Shown here piece after piece: positions 43,505-52,152 of a stretch of 64,000 nt of DNA; position 1 is the first letter of the stretch, and the number at the start of each line of letters is the position of its first letter. The notes under the pieces are model-generated. The model saw only the letters and a program-made list of their open reading frames with translations, ran no database searches and was not told the origin of the DNA. The DNA comes from Tolumonas sp008015085. GTDB lineage: Bacteria > Pseudomonadota > Gammaproteobacteria > Enterobacterales > Aeromonadaceae. The position numbers and the translations under genes were made by a program. The DNA lies in assembly GCA_029265125.1 (NCBI GenBank), contig JAJUJX010000001.1, positions 450,654-514,653 of the forward strand, read 5' to 3'.

Positions 43505-44452
43505 TCAATGTTCAAACATGGCAGAGATAGATTCTTCATTGCTGATACGGCGAATGGCTTCAGCCAGCATTGGCGCCAGAGTCAGCTGCTTCACTTTACC
43601 AACCGCTTTAATTTCATCACTCAGCGGAATGGAATCGGTGATGATCACTTCATCAATTTTTGACTCAGCAATATTTTTTGCAGCCAGACCAGAGAACACT
43701 GGGTGGGTAGCATAAGCAAATACACGTTTAGCACCACGATCTTTCAGTGCTTCCGCTGCTTTACACAGTGTGCCGCCGGTATCGATCATGTCATCAACGA
43801 TGATGCAGTCACGGTTTGCTACGTCACCGATCAGGTGCATAACCTGAGAAACGTTAGCGCGCGGACGGCGTTTGTCGATGATAGCGATATCAGTATCATC
43901 CAGCAGTTTTGCGATAGCACGTGCACGTACTACGCCACCGATATCCGGAGATACAACAACAGGATCTTCCAGATTACGTGATTTCATGTCTTCCAGCAGA
44001 ACTGGACTACCGAATACGTTATCAACAGGAACATCAAAGAAACCCTGGATCTGCTCAGCGTGCAGATCAACAGTCAGAACGCGGTCAACACCCACGCTGG
44101 ACAGGAAATCAGCCACTACTTTAGCGGTGATAGGTACGCGTGAAGAACGTACGCGACGATCCTGACGAGCATAACCAAAGTATGGGATTACTGCAGTAAT
44201 ACGACCTGCGGATGCACGACGCATCGCATCAACCATTACAATCAGTTCCATCAGATTGTCATTGGTCGGTGCACAGGTGGATTGAATGATGAATACATCA
44301 CCACCACGTACATTTTCGTTGATTTGTACGCTGATTTCTCCATCACTGAAGCGACCTACGGATGCGCTTCCAAGTTTAGTGAAGAGACGGTCGGCAATCT
44401 TTTGCGCTAGTTCCGGTGTGGCGTTACCGGCAAACAGCTTCATGTCAGGCAC
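43505..44452 (-). CDS. prs: Ribose-phosphate pyrophosphokinase
   Basis: 315 residues, normal. PRPP synthase signature VLTVDLHAEQIQGFFDVPVDN and the PRPP-loop IIVDDMIDTGGTLCKAA; N terminus MPDMKLFAGNATPELA. Makes PRPP for purines, pyrimidines, His, Trp and the Gpt/Hpt salvage enzymes of this window. Last of lolB-ispE-prs, as in E. coli. Confidence 0.97.
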   Translation of the reverse strand: MPDMKLFAGNATPELAQKIADRLFTKLGSASVGRFSDGEISVQINENVRGGDVFIIQSTCAPTNDNLMELIVMVDAMRRASAGRITAVIPYFGYARQDRRVRSSRVPITAKVVADFLSSVGVDRVLTVDLHAEQIQGFFDVPVDNVFGSPVLLEDMKSRNLEDPVVVSPDIGGVVRARAIAKLLDDTDIAIIDKRRPRANVSQVMHLIGDVANRDCIIVDDMIDTGGTLCKAAEALKDRGAKRVFAYATHPVFSGLAAKNIAESKIDEVIITDSIPLSDEIKAVGKVKQLTLAPMLAEAIRRISNEESISAMFEH

Positions 44453-44512
44453 GGGATTAAACCTCTGGGTTTGTCCAGTTGGGGGTGAAGGTCAGCAGGA
44501 AATGTTGACTGC

Positions 44513-45379
44513 TTAGTCATTTCGAGCATAAACCTGTTGCAAAGTGACATAGAGGGGTGATAAGTTTTTCCCTCTGGCTACAAAACCTTGTAACCATGTC
44601 GGCATCCTCGCCAAGAGTTCACGAGCCTCATGTTCGTGTTCAAATTCTGCAAAAACACAAGCACCAGTGCCGGTCATTCTTGACGGCGCGTATTCTATCA
44701 ACCAGCGTAATGCCTTTTCAACCTCGGGGTAATTCTTTTTCACCAAAGGTTCACAGTCATTATGCCAATTTCCCTGTGCTAGCTCGTTCCAGCTTTGTTT
44801 GGGTGTGTCCCGTTTGAGATCTTTGTGACGAAAAATATCCGCGGTGGATACATGGCAGTCAGGAACTACGACCAGATACCATTTTTCTTTGACTTCAACA
44901 GGTTGTAAACGCTCACCGACACCTTCGGCAAAAGCCGAATGGCCACGCACAAAGACTGGCACATCGGCGCCCAGCTGACGACCCAGCTCGGCCAAGGCAT
45001 CAACAGGAAGATTTATGTTCCAAAGATAATTCAGTGCGACCAGTGTTGTGGCAGCATCTGAGGATCCGCCGCCGATACCGCCACCCATTGGAAGACGTTT
45101 ATCCAGTTCAATTGTGACACCAAAAGGTGAAGAAGCATGCTGCTGTAGTAATTTAGCGGCCCGATAAATCAGATTTTGCTCCAGCGGCACATCAGCCAGA
45201 GCTGGCTTGAGATCAATCTGAGCGCTGTTATTTATCTGAAACCGCAGCCAGTCACAGTGTTCCAGAAAGACAAACAGTGTCTGCAGTTCATGATAACCAT
45301 CGTCACGGCGGCCATTTACATGCAGAAACAGATTCAGTTTGGCGGGCGCGGGCCAGGCTATGTTTTGTAAAGCATCCAT
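44513..45379 (-). CDS. ispE: 4-diphosphocytidyl-2-C-methyl-D-erythritol kinase
   Basis: 288 residues from the ATG at 45379, which overlaps the lolB stop (TAATG); an upstream TTG is less likely. GHMP kinase: PAPAKLNLFLHVNGRRDDGYH with catalytic Lys, ATP loop LPMGGGIGGGSSDAATTL and GTGACVFAEF. Fourth step of the MEP isoprenoid pathway. Confidence 0.95.
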   Translation of the reverse strand: MDALQNIAWPAPAKLNLFLHVNGRRDDGYHELQTLFVFLEHCDWLRFQINNSAQIDLKPALADVPLEQNLIYRAAKLLQQHASSPFGVTIELDKRLPMGGGIGGGSSDAATTLVALNYLWNINLPVDALAELGRQLGADVPVFVRGHSAFAEGVGERLQPVEVKEKWYLVVVPDCHVSTADIFRHKDLKRDTPKQSWNELAQGNWHNDCEPLVKKNYPEVEKALRWLIEYAPSRMTGTGACVFAEFEHEHEARELLARMPTWLQGFVARGKNLSPLYVTLQQVYARND

Positions 45380-45960
45380 TATTTTGCTATTTCCCAATCG
45401 CTAATAACCAGACGCAGTTCGGTTCGAGGGCCTTTAAATGTGACTTTTTCCGGCATCATCCAGCCATCGATCGGCTGATAGGTCTGGTATTGCATTTGCC
45501 AGTCATCCGTCTTGATTCGGGTCACCTGACCATTCGGGTTGATTTCATAGTCGGTATTACCCGGTAATCCTTTGATCCATACAGGAAGCTGGCTCACTGG
45601 CATTTGCCAGCCGGTTAAACGATACACCAGTGTTTCAGCATCGACCCCACGGTATTCCCTGCCCTGATCATCAATAATGAGTACCTGATTGCCGGTTTTA
45701 TGCATTTCCATAACGCGGGTACCTAGCAGGCTGGTCAGGTTCAGGTCGTAGTCGTCGCCGTTTTGCTGCCAGCGGATGCGGGTTGAGCCTTTTTTCTCTG
45801 CCGTGATGATGGCTAGTTTGCCCGAGATGGTCCAATGCGTGACGCTTTCCAGTTTTTCGCGTTGCTGGCGCCAGTTGGTGTTGTCGGGCTGCTGGCGGGA
45901 ACTACAGGCAGCCAGTGTCAGCAGACAGATAATCATGAGCAGATGGTGTAATTTTTTCAC
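45379..45960 (-). CDS. lolB: Outer-membrane lipoprotein receptor LolB
   Basis: 193 residues from the GTG at 45960, which has AAGGAG five bases upstream and leads directly into a signal peptide; the longer frame to 46011 places 17 odd residues first. Lipobox LAAC, Cys19. The mature part has WTISGKLAI, SLLGTRVMEM and the Leu-loop-like LPVWIKGLPG. Takes lipoproteins from LolA and inserts them in the outer membrane. Divergent from hemA. Confidence 0.92.
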   Translation of the reverse strand: MKKLHHLLMIICLLTLAACSSRQQPDNTNWRQQREKLESVTHWTISGKLAIITAEKKGSTRIRWQQNGDDYDLNLTSLLGTRVMEMHKTGNQVLIIDDQGREYRGVDAETLVYRLTGWQMPVSQLPVWIKGLPGNTDYEINPNGQVTRIKTDDWQMQYQTYQPIDGWMMPEKVTFKGPRTELRLVISDWEIAK

Positions 45961-46069
45961 AGCGTCTCCTTTGAAGATGCGACAGTATAGGCGCAGGGGC
46001 TTTGCTTTCAAAGATCTCTGCTTTTTCGTAGAATGATGCCCTTAATTTTGCAGACGAGTCCACAGCCTA

Positions 46070-47332
46070 ATGCATCATCTGTTTGTGCTGGGGGTAAACC
46101 ATAAAACGGCGTCATTATCATTGCGTGAAAGGGTCGCTTTCGGGCCGGAACGTATTGATGATGCTTTGGCGGCGTTAACATCGGTACCCGGCGTCAAGGA
46201 AGGGGTGATTCTTTCCACTTGTAACCGAACTGAGCTTTACTGTGCTGTCGAGAGTGGCGCGAGTGAAGAGGTTGCGCTATGGCTGTCCCGTTTTCAGCAT
46301 CTGGCTGACGATGAGATTCAGCCTGCACTTTATCAGTTACACGATGGTGAAGCAGTTCGCCACCTGATGCGTGTCGCCGCCGGGCTGGATTCACTGGTCT
46401 TGGGTGAACCGCAAATTCTGGGGCAGGTTAAGCAAGCACTCAGTACCGCCAGCAAACAGGGTGCAGTTAAAGGGCTGTTGAATCGCCTCTTTCAGCGTAC
46501 CTTCAGTGTGGCCAAGCGGGTTCGTACTGAAACAGAAATCGGTGCCTGTGGGGTTTCGGTGGCTTATGTTGCTGTAACACTGGCCCGACAGATATTCGGT
46601 GACCTTTCCCAGGTCAAGGTGTTGCTTATCGGCGCCGGTGAAACGATTGAACTGGTCGGTCAGCACCTGTACGGTCAGTCTGTTGCTAAAATGACGGTGG
46701 CAAACCGGACTTTACAACGGGCACAGGCTATAGCCGGTAGCTGGCAAGCGGATGTGATCACGCTAAATGAGATCCCGCAGGTATTGCCGGATGTCGATCT
46801 GGTGATCAGCTCGACCGCCAGCCCATTACCAATACTTGGTAAAGGTATGGTGGAACGGGCGCTGAAGCAGCGACGTAACAAGCCGATGCTGCTAATTGAT
46901 ATAGCCGTACCTCGGGATATTGAAGAGGAAGTCGGTGAACTATCTGATGCCTATCTGTATACCGTGGACGATTTACAGACGATTGTGGCGGAAAATCAGC
47001 GACATCGTGAACAGGCCGCGCGTCAGGCAGAGCAGATCGTGCAGGATGAACGGGAACAGTTTATGGACTGGTTCCGCAGCTTATCATCGCAGACACAGGT
47101 GCGGCATTATCGTCAGCAGGCCGATACTATCCGGCAGGAACAACTTGCCGCTGCATTGCGTAAAATTGAGCAAGGTGAAGATGCAGCATCTGTATTAACA
47201 GAATTGAGTGAGCGTCTGACCAATAAGCTTATCCATGCGCCAACTGAAGCGTTAAAGCAGGCGGGTGAAGCTGGTGATCAGACCGCATTATTATTACTCA
47301 GTCAGGCATTACGGCTTGATGACAAGAATTAA
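46070..47332 (+). CDS. hemA: Glutamyl-tRNA reductase
   Basis: 420 residues. Active-site cysteine in VILSTCNRTELYC, LVLGEPQILGQVKQA, the NADPH domain VLLIGAGETIELVGQHL and IDIAVPRDIEEEV, and a C-terminal dimerisation helix region. First step of C5 heme synthesis. First of hemA-prfA-prmC-sirB1-kdsA. The ribosome-binding site is weak. Confidence 0.96.
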   Translation: MHHLFVLGVNHKTASLSLRERVAFGPERIDDALAALTSVPGVKEGVILSTCNRTELYCAVESGASEEVALWLSRFQHLADDEIQPALYQLHDGEAVRHLMRVAAGLDSLVLGEPQILGQVKQALSTASKQGAVKGLLNRLFQRTFSVAKRVRTETEIGACGVSVAYVAVTLARQIFGDLSQVKVLLIGAGETIELVGQHLYGQSVAKMTVANRTLQRAQAIAGSWQADVITLNEIPQVLPDVDLVISSTASPLPILGKGMVERALKQRRNKPMLLIDIAVPRDIEEEVGELSDAYLYTVDDLQTIVAENQRHREQAARQAEQIVQDEREQFMDWFRSLSSQTQVRHYRQQADTIRQEQLAAALRKIEQGEDAASVLTELSERLTNKLIHAPTEALKQAGEAGDQTALLLLSQALRLDDKN

Positions 47333-47380
47333 AATCAGAATCCGGTTCTGATTCAGAAAACAAATATAAACAGGAATGCT

Positions 47381-48469
47381 ATGAAAGAAACAGTGATCAG
47401 AAAACTGGAAGGGCTGATGGAGCGTTATGAAGAAGTTCAGGCGCTGCTGGGCGAACCCGATGTGGTGTCCGATCAGGAAAAATTCCGTAGTCTGACCAAA
47501 GAGTATGCTCAGCTGGGAGAGGTAGTTGCCAGTTTCCGTCGTTATCAGCAGGCGGAAGCGGATCTGCAGGCGATTGAAGAGATGCTGGCTGGTGATGATG
47601 CTGAAATGAAAGCGATGGCACAGGAAGAGCTGGCTGATGCGAAGCAACTGATTGAACAAGTTGAAGCTGAATTGCAGGTTCTGCTGTTGCCGAAAGATCC
47701 GAAAGATGACAGCAACTGCTTCCTGGAAATTCGTGCCGGAGCGGGCGGTGATGAAGCGGCGATTTTTGCCGGCGATCTGTTCCGTATGTATTCCAAATAC
47801 TCCGAACGCCGTGGCTGGCGTATGGAAATCATGAGCACCAGCGATGGCGAACATGGTGGCTATAAAGAGATCATCGTACGCATGGAAGGTGACAGCGTGT
47901 ACGGTGTGATGAAATTTGAATCTGGTGGCCATCGAGTGCAGCGTGTACCGGAAACCGAATCACAGGGGCGTGTGCATACCTCAGCCTGTACTGTGATGGT
48001 ATTGCCTGAGATCCCAGAGAAAGAGATACCGGAAATTAACCCGGCAGATCTGCGTATTGATACTTTCCGTGCTTCCGGTGCCGGTGGTCAGCACATCAAC
48101 AAAACGGACTCTGCGATCCGTATTACCCATATCCCTACCGGTACAGTGGTCGAATGTCAGGATGAACGTTCACAGCATAAGAACCGTGCCCGGGCGATGT
48201 CGGTGCTGGCAGCCCGTCTGGCTCAGCAGGAAGAAGATAAACGTCGTGCCGAAGCGGATTCTACCCGCCGTAGCATTCTGAGTACCGGCGATCGTTCCGA
48301 CCGTATCCGTACCTATAACTACCCGCAGGGGCGTGTCAGTGATCATCGTATCAACCTGACGCTTTATCGTCTGTCAGAAGTGATGGAAGGTGATCTGGAC
48401 AGTCTGCTGAAACCACTGTTGCAGGAATACCAGGCAGATCAGCTGGCTGCGTTATCAGACAGTAATTAA
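47381..48469 (+). CDS. prfA: Peptide chain release factor 1
   Basis: 362 residues. GGQ motif in FRASGAGGQHINKTDSAIRI (about 229-248), VQRVPETESQGRVHTSACTVMVLPE before it and the RF1-specific SQHKNRARAMSVL region after. Releases peptides at UAA/UAG; PrmC encoded next door methylates the GGQ glutamine. Confidence 0.97.
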   Translation: MKETVIRKLEGLMERYEEVQALLGEPDVVSDQEKFRSLTKEYAQLGEVVASFRRYQQAEADLQAIEEMLAGDDAEMKAMAQEELADAKQLIEQVEAELQVLLLPKDPKDDSNCFLEIRAGAGGDEAAIFAGDLFRMYSKYSERRGWRMEIMSTSDGEHGGYKEIIVRMEGDSVYGVMKFESGGHRVQRVPETESQGRVHTSACTVMVLPEIPEKEIPEINPADLRIDTFRASGAGGQHINKTDSAIRITHIPTGTVVECQDERSQHKNRARAMSVLAARLAQQEEDKRRAEADSTRRSILSTGDRSDRIRTYNYPQGRVSDHRINLTLYRLSEVMEGDLDSLLKPLLQEYQADQLAALSDSN

Positions 48470-48482
48470 CAGAGAGCTACTC

Positions 48483-49319
48483 ATGCAAATTGCTTCGCTG
48501 CGTCAGCAGCTGATCCAACGGTTCAGTGACAGTGACTCTGCGGCACTGGATGCGGATTGTTTATTGTGTGCAGTGCTGAGCTGTACCCGTACCTACCTGC
48601 GTACCTGGCCGGAACAGGAGTTGACACCAGAGCAGGTTGAACAGGCTGAACAGCTGGCTGTGCGCCGTGAACAGGGGGAACCGGTGGCCTATATTCTCGG
48701 TGTTCGGGAATTTTGGTCTCTGCCACTGCAGGTTTCTCCGGCCACTTTAATTCCCCGCCCGGATACCGAAGCACTGGTGGAATGGGCGTTGACTCTGTTA
48801 TCTGACAAAGGGCAGGGGCAAAAGGCACTGGATCTCGGCACAGGTACGGGCGCCATCGCACTGGCATTAAAATCAGAAATGCCGGCACTTAGTATGTGGG
48901 CTCTGGAGCGGGAACCTGCGGCGCTGGATCTGGCGCGTCGCAATGCAGCGCGTTTGGGTTTTCAGGTTAATTTCTTGGCCAGTAACTGGTTTGCTGCACT
49001 GAATGAGCGGAATTTCCAGCTGATTGTATCTAATCCGCCATATATTGATGCGGCTGACCCTCATCTGTCGCAAGGTGACGTACGTTTTGAACCGCACACG
49101 GCACTGGTGGCAGAGGAAGATGGTTTAGCTGACATCCGGCAAATCATTGAACAGGCGCCTGACTATCTGGCGCCTGGCGGCTGGTTGTTACTGGAGCATG
49201 GCTGGCAACAAGCAGAAGCAGTGCGTGAACTGTTGTGGGCGCGTGGTTTTCATGCTGTGATCACCCGACAAGATCTGGGCGGACAGGAGCGGGTCTCCGG
49301 CGGTCAGTGGTTGGGTTAA
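48483..49319 (+). CDS. prmC: Release factor glutamine methyltransferase PrmC
   Basis: 278 residues. N-terminal helical domain, then SAM site ALDLGTGTGAIALAL and catalytic NPPYID; GEPVAYILGVREFW is the family mark. Thirteen bases after prfA, whose product is its substrate. Confidence 0.96.
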   Translation: MQIASLRQQLIQRFSDSDSAALDADCLLCAVLSCTRTYLRTWPEQELTPEQVEQAEQLAVRREQGEPVAYILGVREFWSLPLQVSPATLIPRPDTEALVEWALTLLSDKGQGQKALDLGTGTGAIALALKSEMPALSMWALEREPAALDLARRNAARLGFQVNFLASNWFAALNERNFQLIVSNPPYIDAADPHLSQGDVRFEPHTALVAEEDGLADIRQIIEQAPDYLAPGGWLLLEHGWQQAEAVRELLWARGFHAVITRQDLGGQERVSGGQWLG

Positions 49320-49343
49320 GTGGTGTAACAGGGTAATACGTTA

Positions 49344-50144
49344 ATGAATATTACACGTGATACTGATTTTGAAGGGCTGGATATTGCCATGCTGGCATTG
49401 ATGGTATCCGAAGATATTCAGGATCAACCTGTACTGATAGAAGGCTTGCAGTTACTGCGTGACCTGCGAGCTGAAATCAGACCTTATATTTCTGCCAGTG
49501 ATGATCAAGGTCGTCGCGAGCAGTTACTGCATGCGTTTTATCATGAGCTGAAATTTTCCGGTGACTGGAATAATTACTATGCGCCGGAAAATTGCCTGCT
49601 GGAACAGGTTCTGAGCCAGCGCTCTGGCTTGCCGATCACGCTGGGTATCGTATTGATGCATCTGGCCCATTCGATTGAATTACCCGTTCGCGGTGTGTGT
49701 TTCCCTGGTAATTTTTTGCTGCTGTTTCCGGGAGATGAGCCGGTTTTTATTGACCCGTTCACGGGGGAAGCGTGGGATAACGAGCAACAATCGCTGATGC
49801 TGCGCGCCAATCTGGGCGATTTGACCCGGATGGAGAGTAAATATATCCAGGAGGCGGATCAGCGCCAGATTTTGTCTCGTCTGGTCAGTGTGACGAAAGC
49901 CTGTATGCTGCAAAGCCGTTGTTTACCGGAGGCACTACGAGCCAGCGAAGTTTCGCTGGTGATGAATCCGGATGACCCTTATGAAATCCGTGATCGTGGG
50001 CTGGTGTATGAGCAGCTGGAGTGCCCTCAGTTTGCCGCCCATGATTATTCTTATTTTATTGAACATTGTCCGCAAGATCCGGTCACTCCTGTACTGAAAG
50101 TACAGTTAGCCATGCTGGATCATGACGCAATTATCCTGCACTGA
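49344..50144 (+). CDS. sirB1: SirB1/YchA transglutaminase-like, TPR-containing protein
   Basis: 266 residues. Transglutaminase-like fold (about 30-165) with NYYAPENCLLEQVLSQRSGLPITLGIVLMHLA and VRGVCFPGNFLLLF, then short TPR-like helices RCLPEALRASEVSLVMNPDDPYEIRDRGLVYEQL. Function unknown. In E. coli sirB2 lies between prmC and sirB1; here only 24 bases separate them. Confidence 0.9.
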   Translation: MNITRDTDFEGLDIAMLALMVSEDIQDQPVLIEGLQLLRDLRAEIRPYISASDDQGRREQLLHAFYHELKFSGDWNNYYAPENCLLEQVLSQRSGLPITLGIVLMHLAHSIELPVRGVCFPGNFLLLFPGDEPVFIDPFTGEAWDNEQQSLMLRANLGDLTRMESKYIQEADQRQILSRLVSVTKACMLQSRCLPEALRASEVSLVMNPDDPYEIRDRGLVYEQLECPQFAAHDYSYFIEHCPQDPVTPVLKVQLAMLDHDAIILH

Positions 50145-50155
50145 TGGAGTGATGA

Positions 50156-51007
50156 ATGAAACAGAAAGTGGTTCAGTTTAACGGAATCAACGTAGCTAAC
50201 GATCAGCCATTTGTCCTGTTCGGTGGTATGAACGTATTAGAATCACGCGATATGGCGATGTCGATCTGTGAGACCTACGTCACCGTCACTGAAAAACTGG
50301 GTATTCCTCTGGTATTCAAAGCCAGCTGGGATAAAGCTAATCGTTCCTCCGTTCACTCTTACCGTGGGCCGGGCATGGAAGAGGGGCTGCGTATTTTTGA
50401 AGAGCTGAAAAAGACCTTTGGCGTTAGCCTGATCACCGACGTGCATGAAACCTGGCAGGCTAAACCGGTTGGCGAAGTGGTTGATGTGCTGCAGTTGCCT
50501 GCGTTCCTGGCTCGTCAGACCGATCTGGTCGAAGCACTGGCGAAAACTGGTAACGTGATTAACGTTAAAAAACCACAGTTCCTGAGTCCGGGGCAGGTTA
50601 AAAACATTGTTGAGAAATTTGCTGAATGTGGCAATGAGCGCATCATTCTGTGTGAGCGCGGTGTGAACTTTGGCTACGATAATCTGGTTGTGGATATGCT
50701 GGGCTTTGGCGTGATGAAAAATGCCAGCCAGGGGGCGCCGGTTATTTTTGACGTAACCCATTCCCTGCAATGTCGTGATCCGCTGGGGGCGGCATCTGGT
50801 GGTCGTCGTGAACAGGTCACTGAATTAGCACGTGCTGGTATGGCTGTTGGTCTGGCTGGTCTGTTTATTGAATCGCATCCTGATCCGGAACATGCTCGTT
50901 GTGACGGCCCGAGCGCGTTGCCACTCGATAAACTGGAACCATTCCTGCGTCAGATGAAAGCGATTGATGAGCTGGTAAAAAGCTTTGAACCGTTGGACAC
51001 CAAGTGA
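50156..51007 (+). CDS. kdsA: 3-deoxy-8-phosphooctulonate (KDO-8-P) synthase
   Basis: 283 residues. TIM barrel with LFGGMNVLESRDMA, FKASWDKANRSS, VINVKKPQFLSPGQVKNIVEK, FDVTHSLQ and IESHPDPEHARCDGPSALPL. Makes KDO-8-P from arabinose-5-phosphate and PEP for LPS core. Last of the hemA unit. Confidence 0.97.
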   Translation: MKQKVVQFNGINVANDQPFVLFGGMNVLESRDMAMSICETYVTVTEKLGIPLVFKASWDKANRSSVHSYRGPGMEEGLRIFEELKKTFGVSLITDVHETWQAKPVGEVVDVLQLPAFLARQTDLVEALAKTGNVINVKKPQFLSPGQVKNIVEKFAECGNERIILCERGVNFGYDNLVVDMLGFGVMKNASQGAPVIFDVTHSLQCRDPLGAASGGRREQVTELARAGMAVGLAGLFIESHPDPEHARCDGPSALPLDKLEPFLRQMKAIDELVKSFEPLDTK

Positions 51008-51014
51008 TGCCCCC

Positions 51015-51036
51015 AAGCCCCGAAAGGGGCTTTTAT
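51015..51036. terminator. Terminator after kdsA
   Basis: AAGCCCC-GAAA-GGGGCTT tetraloop hairpin followed by TTAT; lies between convergent kdsA and the histidine kinase. Confidence 0.8.
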
Positions 51037-51051
51037 CTGTTTGATTGTGAA

Positions 51052-52152
51052 TCAGGGATGGCTTACCCCTGGCGGTGAGATAGGGAGCCAGACGGTAAAT
51101 TCAGAACCTTTACCGGGTTCGCTTTCTACTTCTATGTGCCCATGGTGTTTTTTGATGATGCCATAAGCGACAGATAAACCAAGACCTGTTCCGGCGCCGA
51201 CTTGTTTAGTGGTAAAGAACGGATCGAAAATGCGGGAGCGAACATCTGATGACATGCCACAGCCTGTATCGCTGATGATCACGAATACCTGATTTTCTTT
51301 CTGGCCGGTTTTCAGATGAATTTCACCGTGAATATCAATCGCATGTGCTGCATTCAACAACATATTCATAAATACTTGATTGATTTGTGCCGGCATACAA
51401 TAAACCAGCGGCATATCGCCGTATTCCAGAACCACGTCTGCCTTATATTTCAATTCATTGCTGATGATATTAAGCGTACTGTTCAAACCATCATGCAAAT
51501 TGGTCCATTCCCAATGATTCTCGCCGGCACGGGAAAAATGCAGTAAATCCTGAATGATCCGTTTTACTCTGGTGGCACCTTCTATTGAGTCTTGAAATAA
51601 CGGCCCCATGTCTTCACGTAAAAATTCGATATCAATGTCGTCGCGAAATTCTTGTATTTGTTTAGGCCAGAAAGGATTACCAGGATCGGTTGTCGCCTCT
51701 TCATAGAGTGCGATTAACTGAAACAGCTGAGTGAAATAGCGCTGCAGTGAGCTCAGATTCGAGGTGATATATCCCATGGGGTTATTGATTTCGTGAGCAA
51801 TTCCAGCGGCAAGTTGCCCGATAGACGCCAATTTTTCTGATTGGCGAAGCTGGCGGTCGCTCTCTTCCAATTTTTCGATCAGTGCTTTTTTTTCTTCAAT
51901 TTCCTTAGCCATTTTTTGCTGGATACGGATCAACTCTGAATTGATCTGCTGATTTTCGAGCAGTGCATTTTCCAGTTGTTCTGTCCGGTTATTAACTTCA
52001 TCCTGCAACATAACCTGAGTCTGGAACAGACTGAAATCGGTCATTTTTTCCGTACTCATCGTATCAGCTCGTTTTATCAGGGCTGATACCATTTTGTTCA
52101 GCCTGATAATTTCGTTCTGTAGGTCATCCATAGTGGGTTGTTGTTGGGTCAT
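51052..52152 (-). CDS. Soluble sensor histidine kinase partnered with a FIST protein (NahK-like arrangement)
   Basis: 366 residues from the ATG at 52152, overlapping the FIST stop as ATGA. No membrane segment and no PAS/GAF domain: the N-terminal 110 residues are a long coiled coil (about 8-108), followed by the H-box LASIGQLAAGIAHEINNPMG (His120), N-box INQVFMNMLLNAAHAI, G1 DTGCGM, F-box FDPFFTTK and G2 GTGLGLSVAYGI. No receiver or HPt domain. The lack of a sensory domain implies that its input comes from the FIST protein encoded upstream, as in NosP/histidine-kinase pairs. The cognate response regulator is not in the window. Confidence 0.9.
   Translation of the reverse strand: MTQQQPTMDDLQNEIIRLNKMVSALIKRADTMSTEKMTDFSLFQTQVMLQDEVNNRTEQLENALLENQQINSELIRIQQKMAKEIEEKKALIEKLEESDRQLRQSEKLASIGQLAAGIAHEINNPMGYITSNLSSLQRYFTQLFQLIALYEEATTDPGNPFWPKQIQEFRDDIDIEFLREDMGPLFQDSIEGATRVKRIIQDLLHFSRAGENHWEWTNLHDGLNSTLNIISNELKYKADVVLEYGDMPLVYCMPAQINQVFMNMLLNAAHAIDIHGEIHLKTGQKENQVFVIISDTGCGMSSDVRSRIFDPFFTTKQVGAGTGLGLSVAYGIIKKHHGHIEVESEPGKGSEFTVWLPISPPGVSHP

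Noticed and set aside
47309..47932. 207-codon open frame antisense to prfA
   Set aside because: Phe/His/Gln-rich mirror of prfA coding; no domain or start signal.
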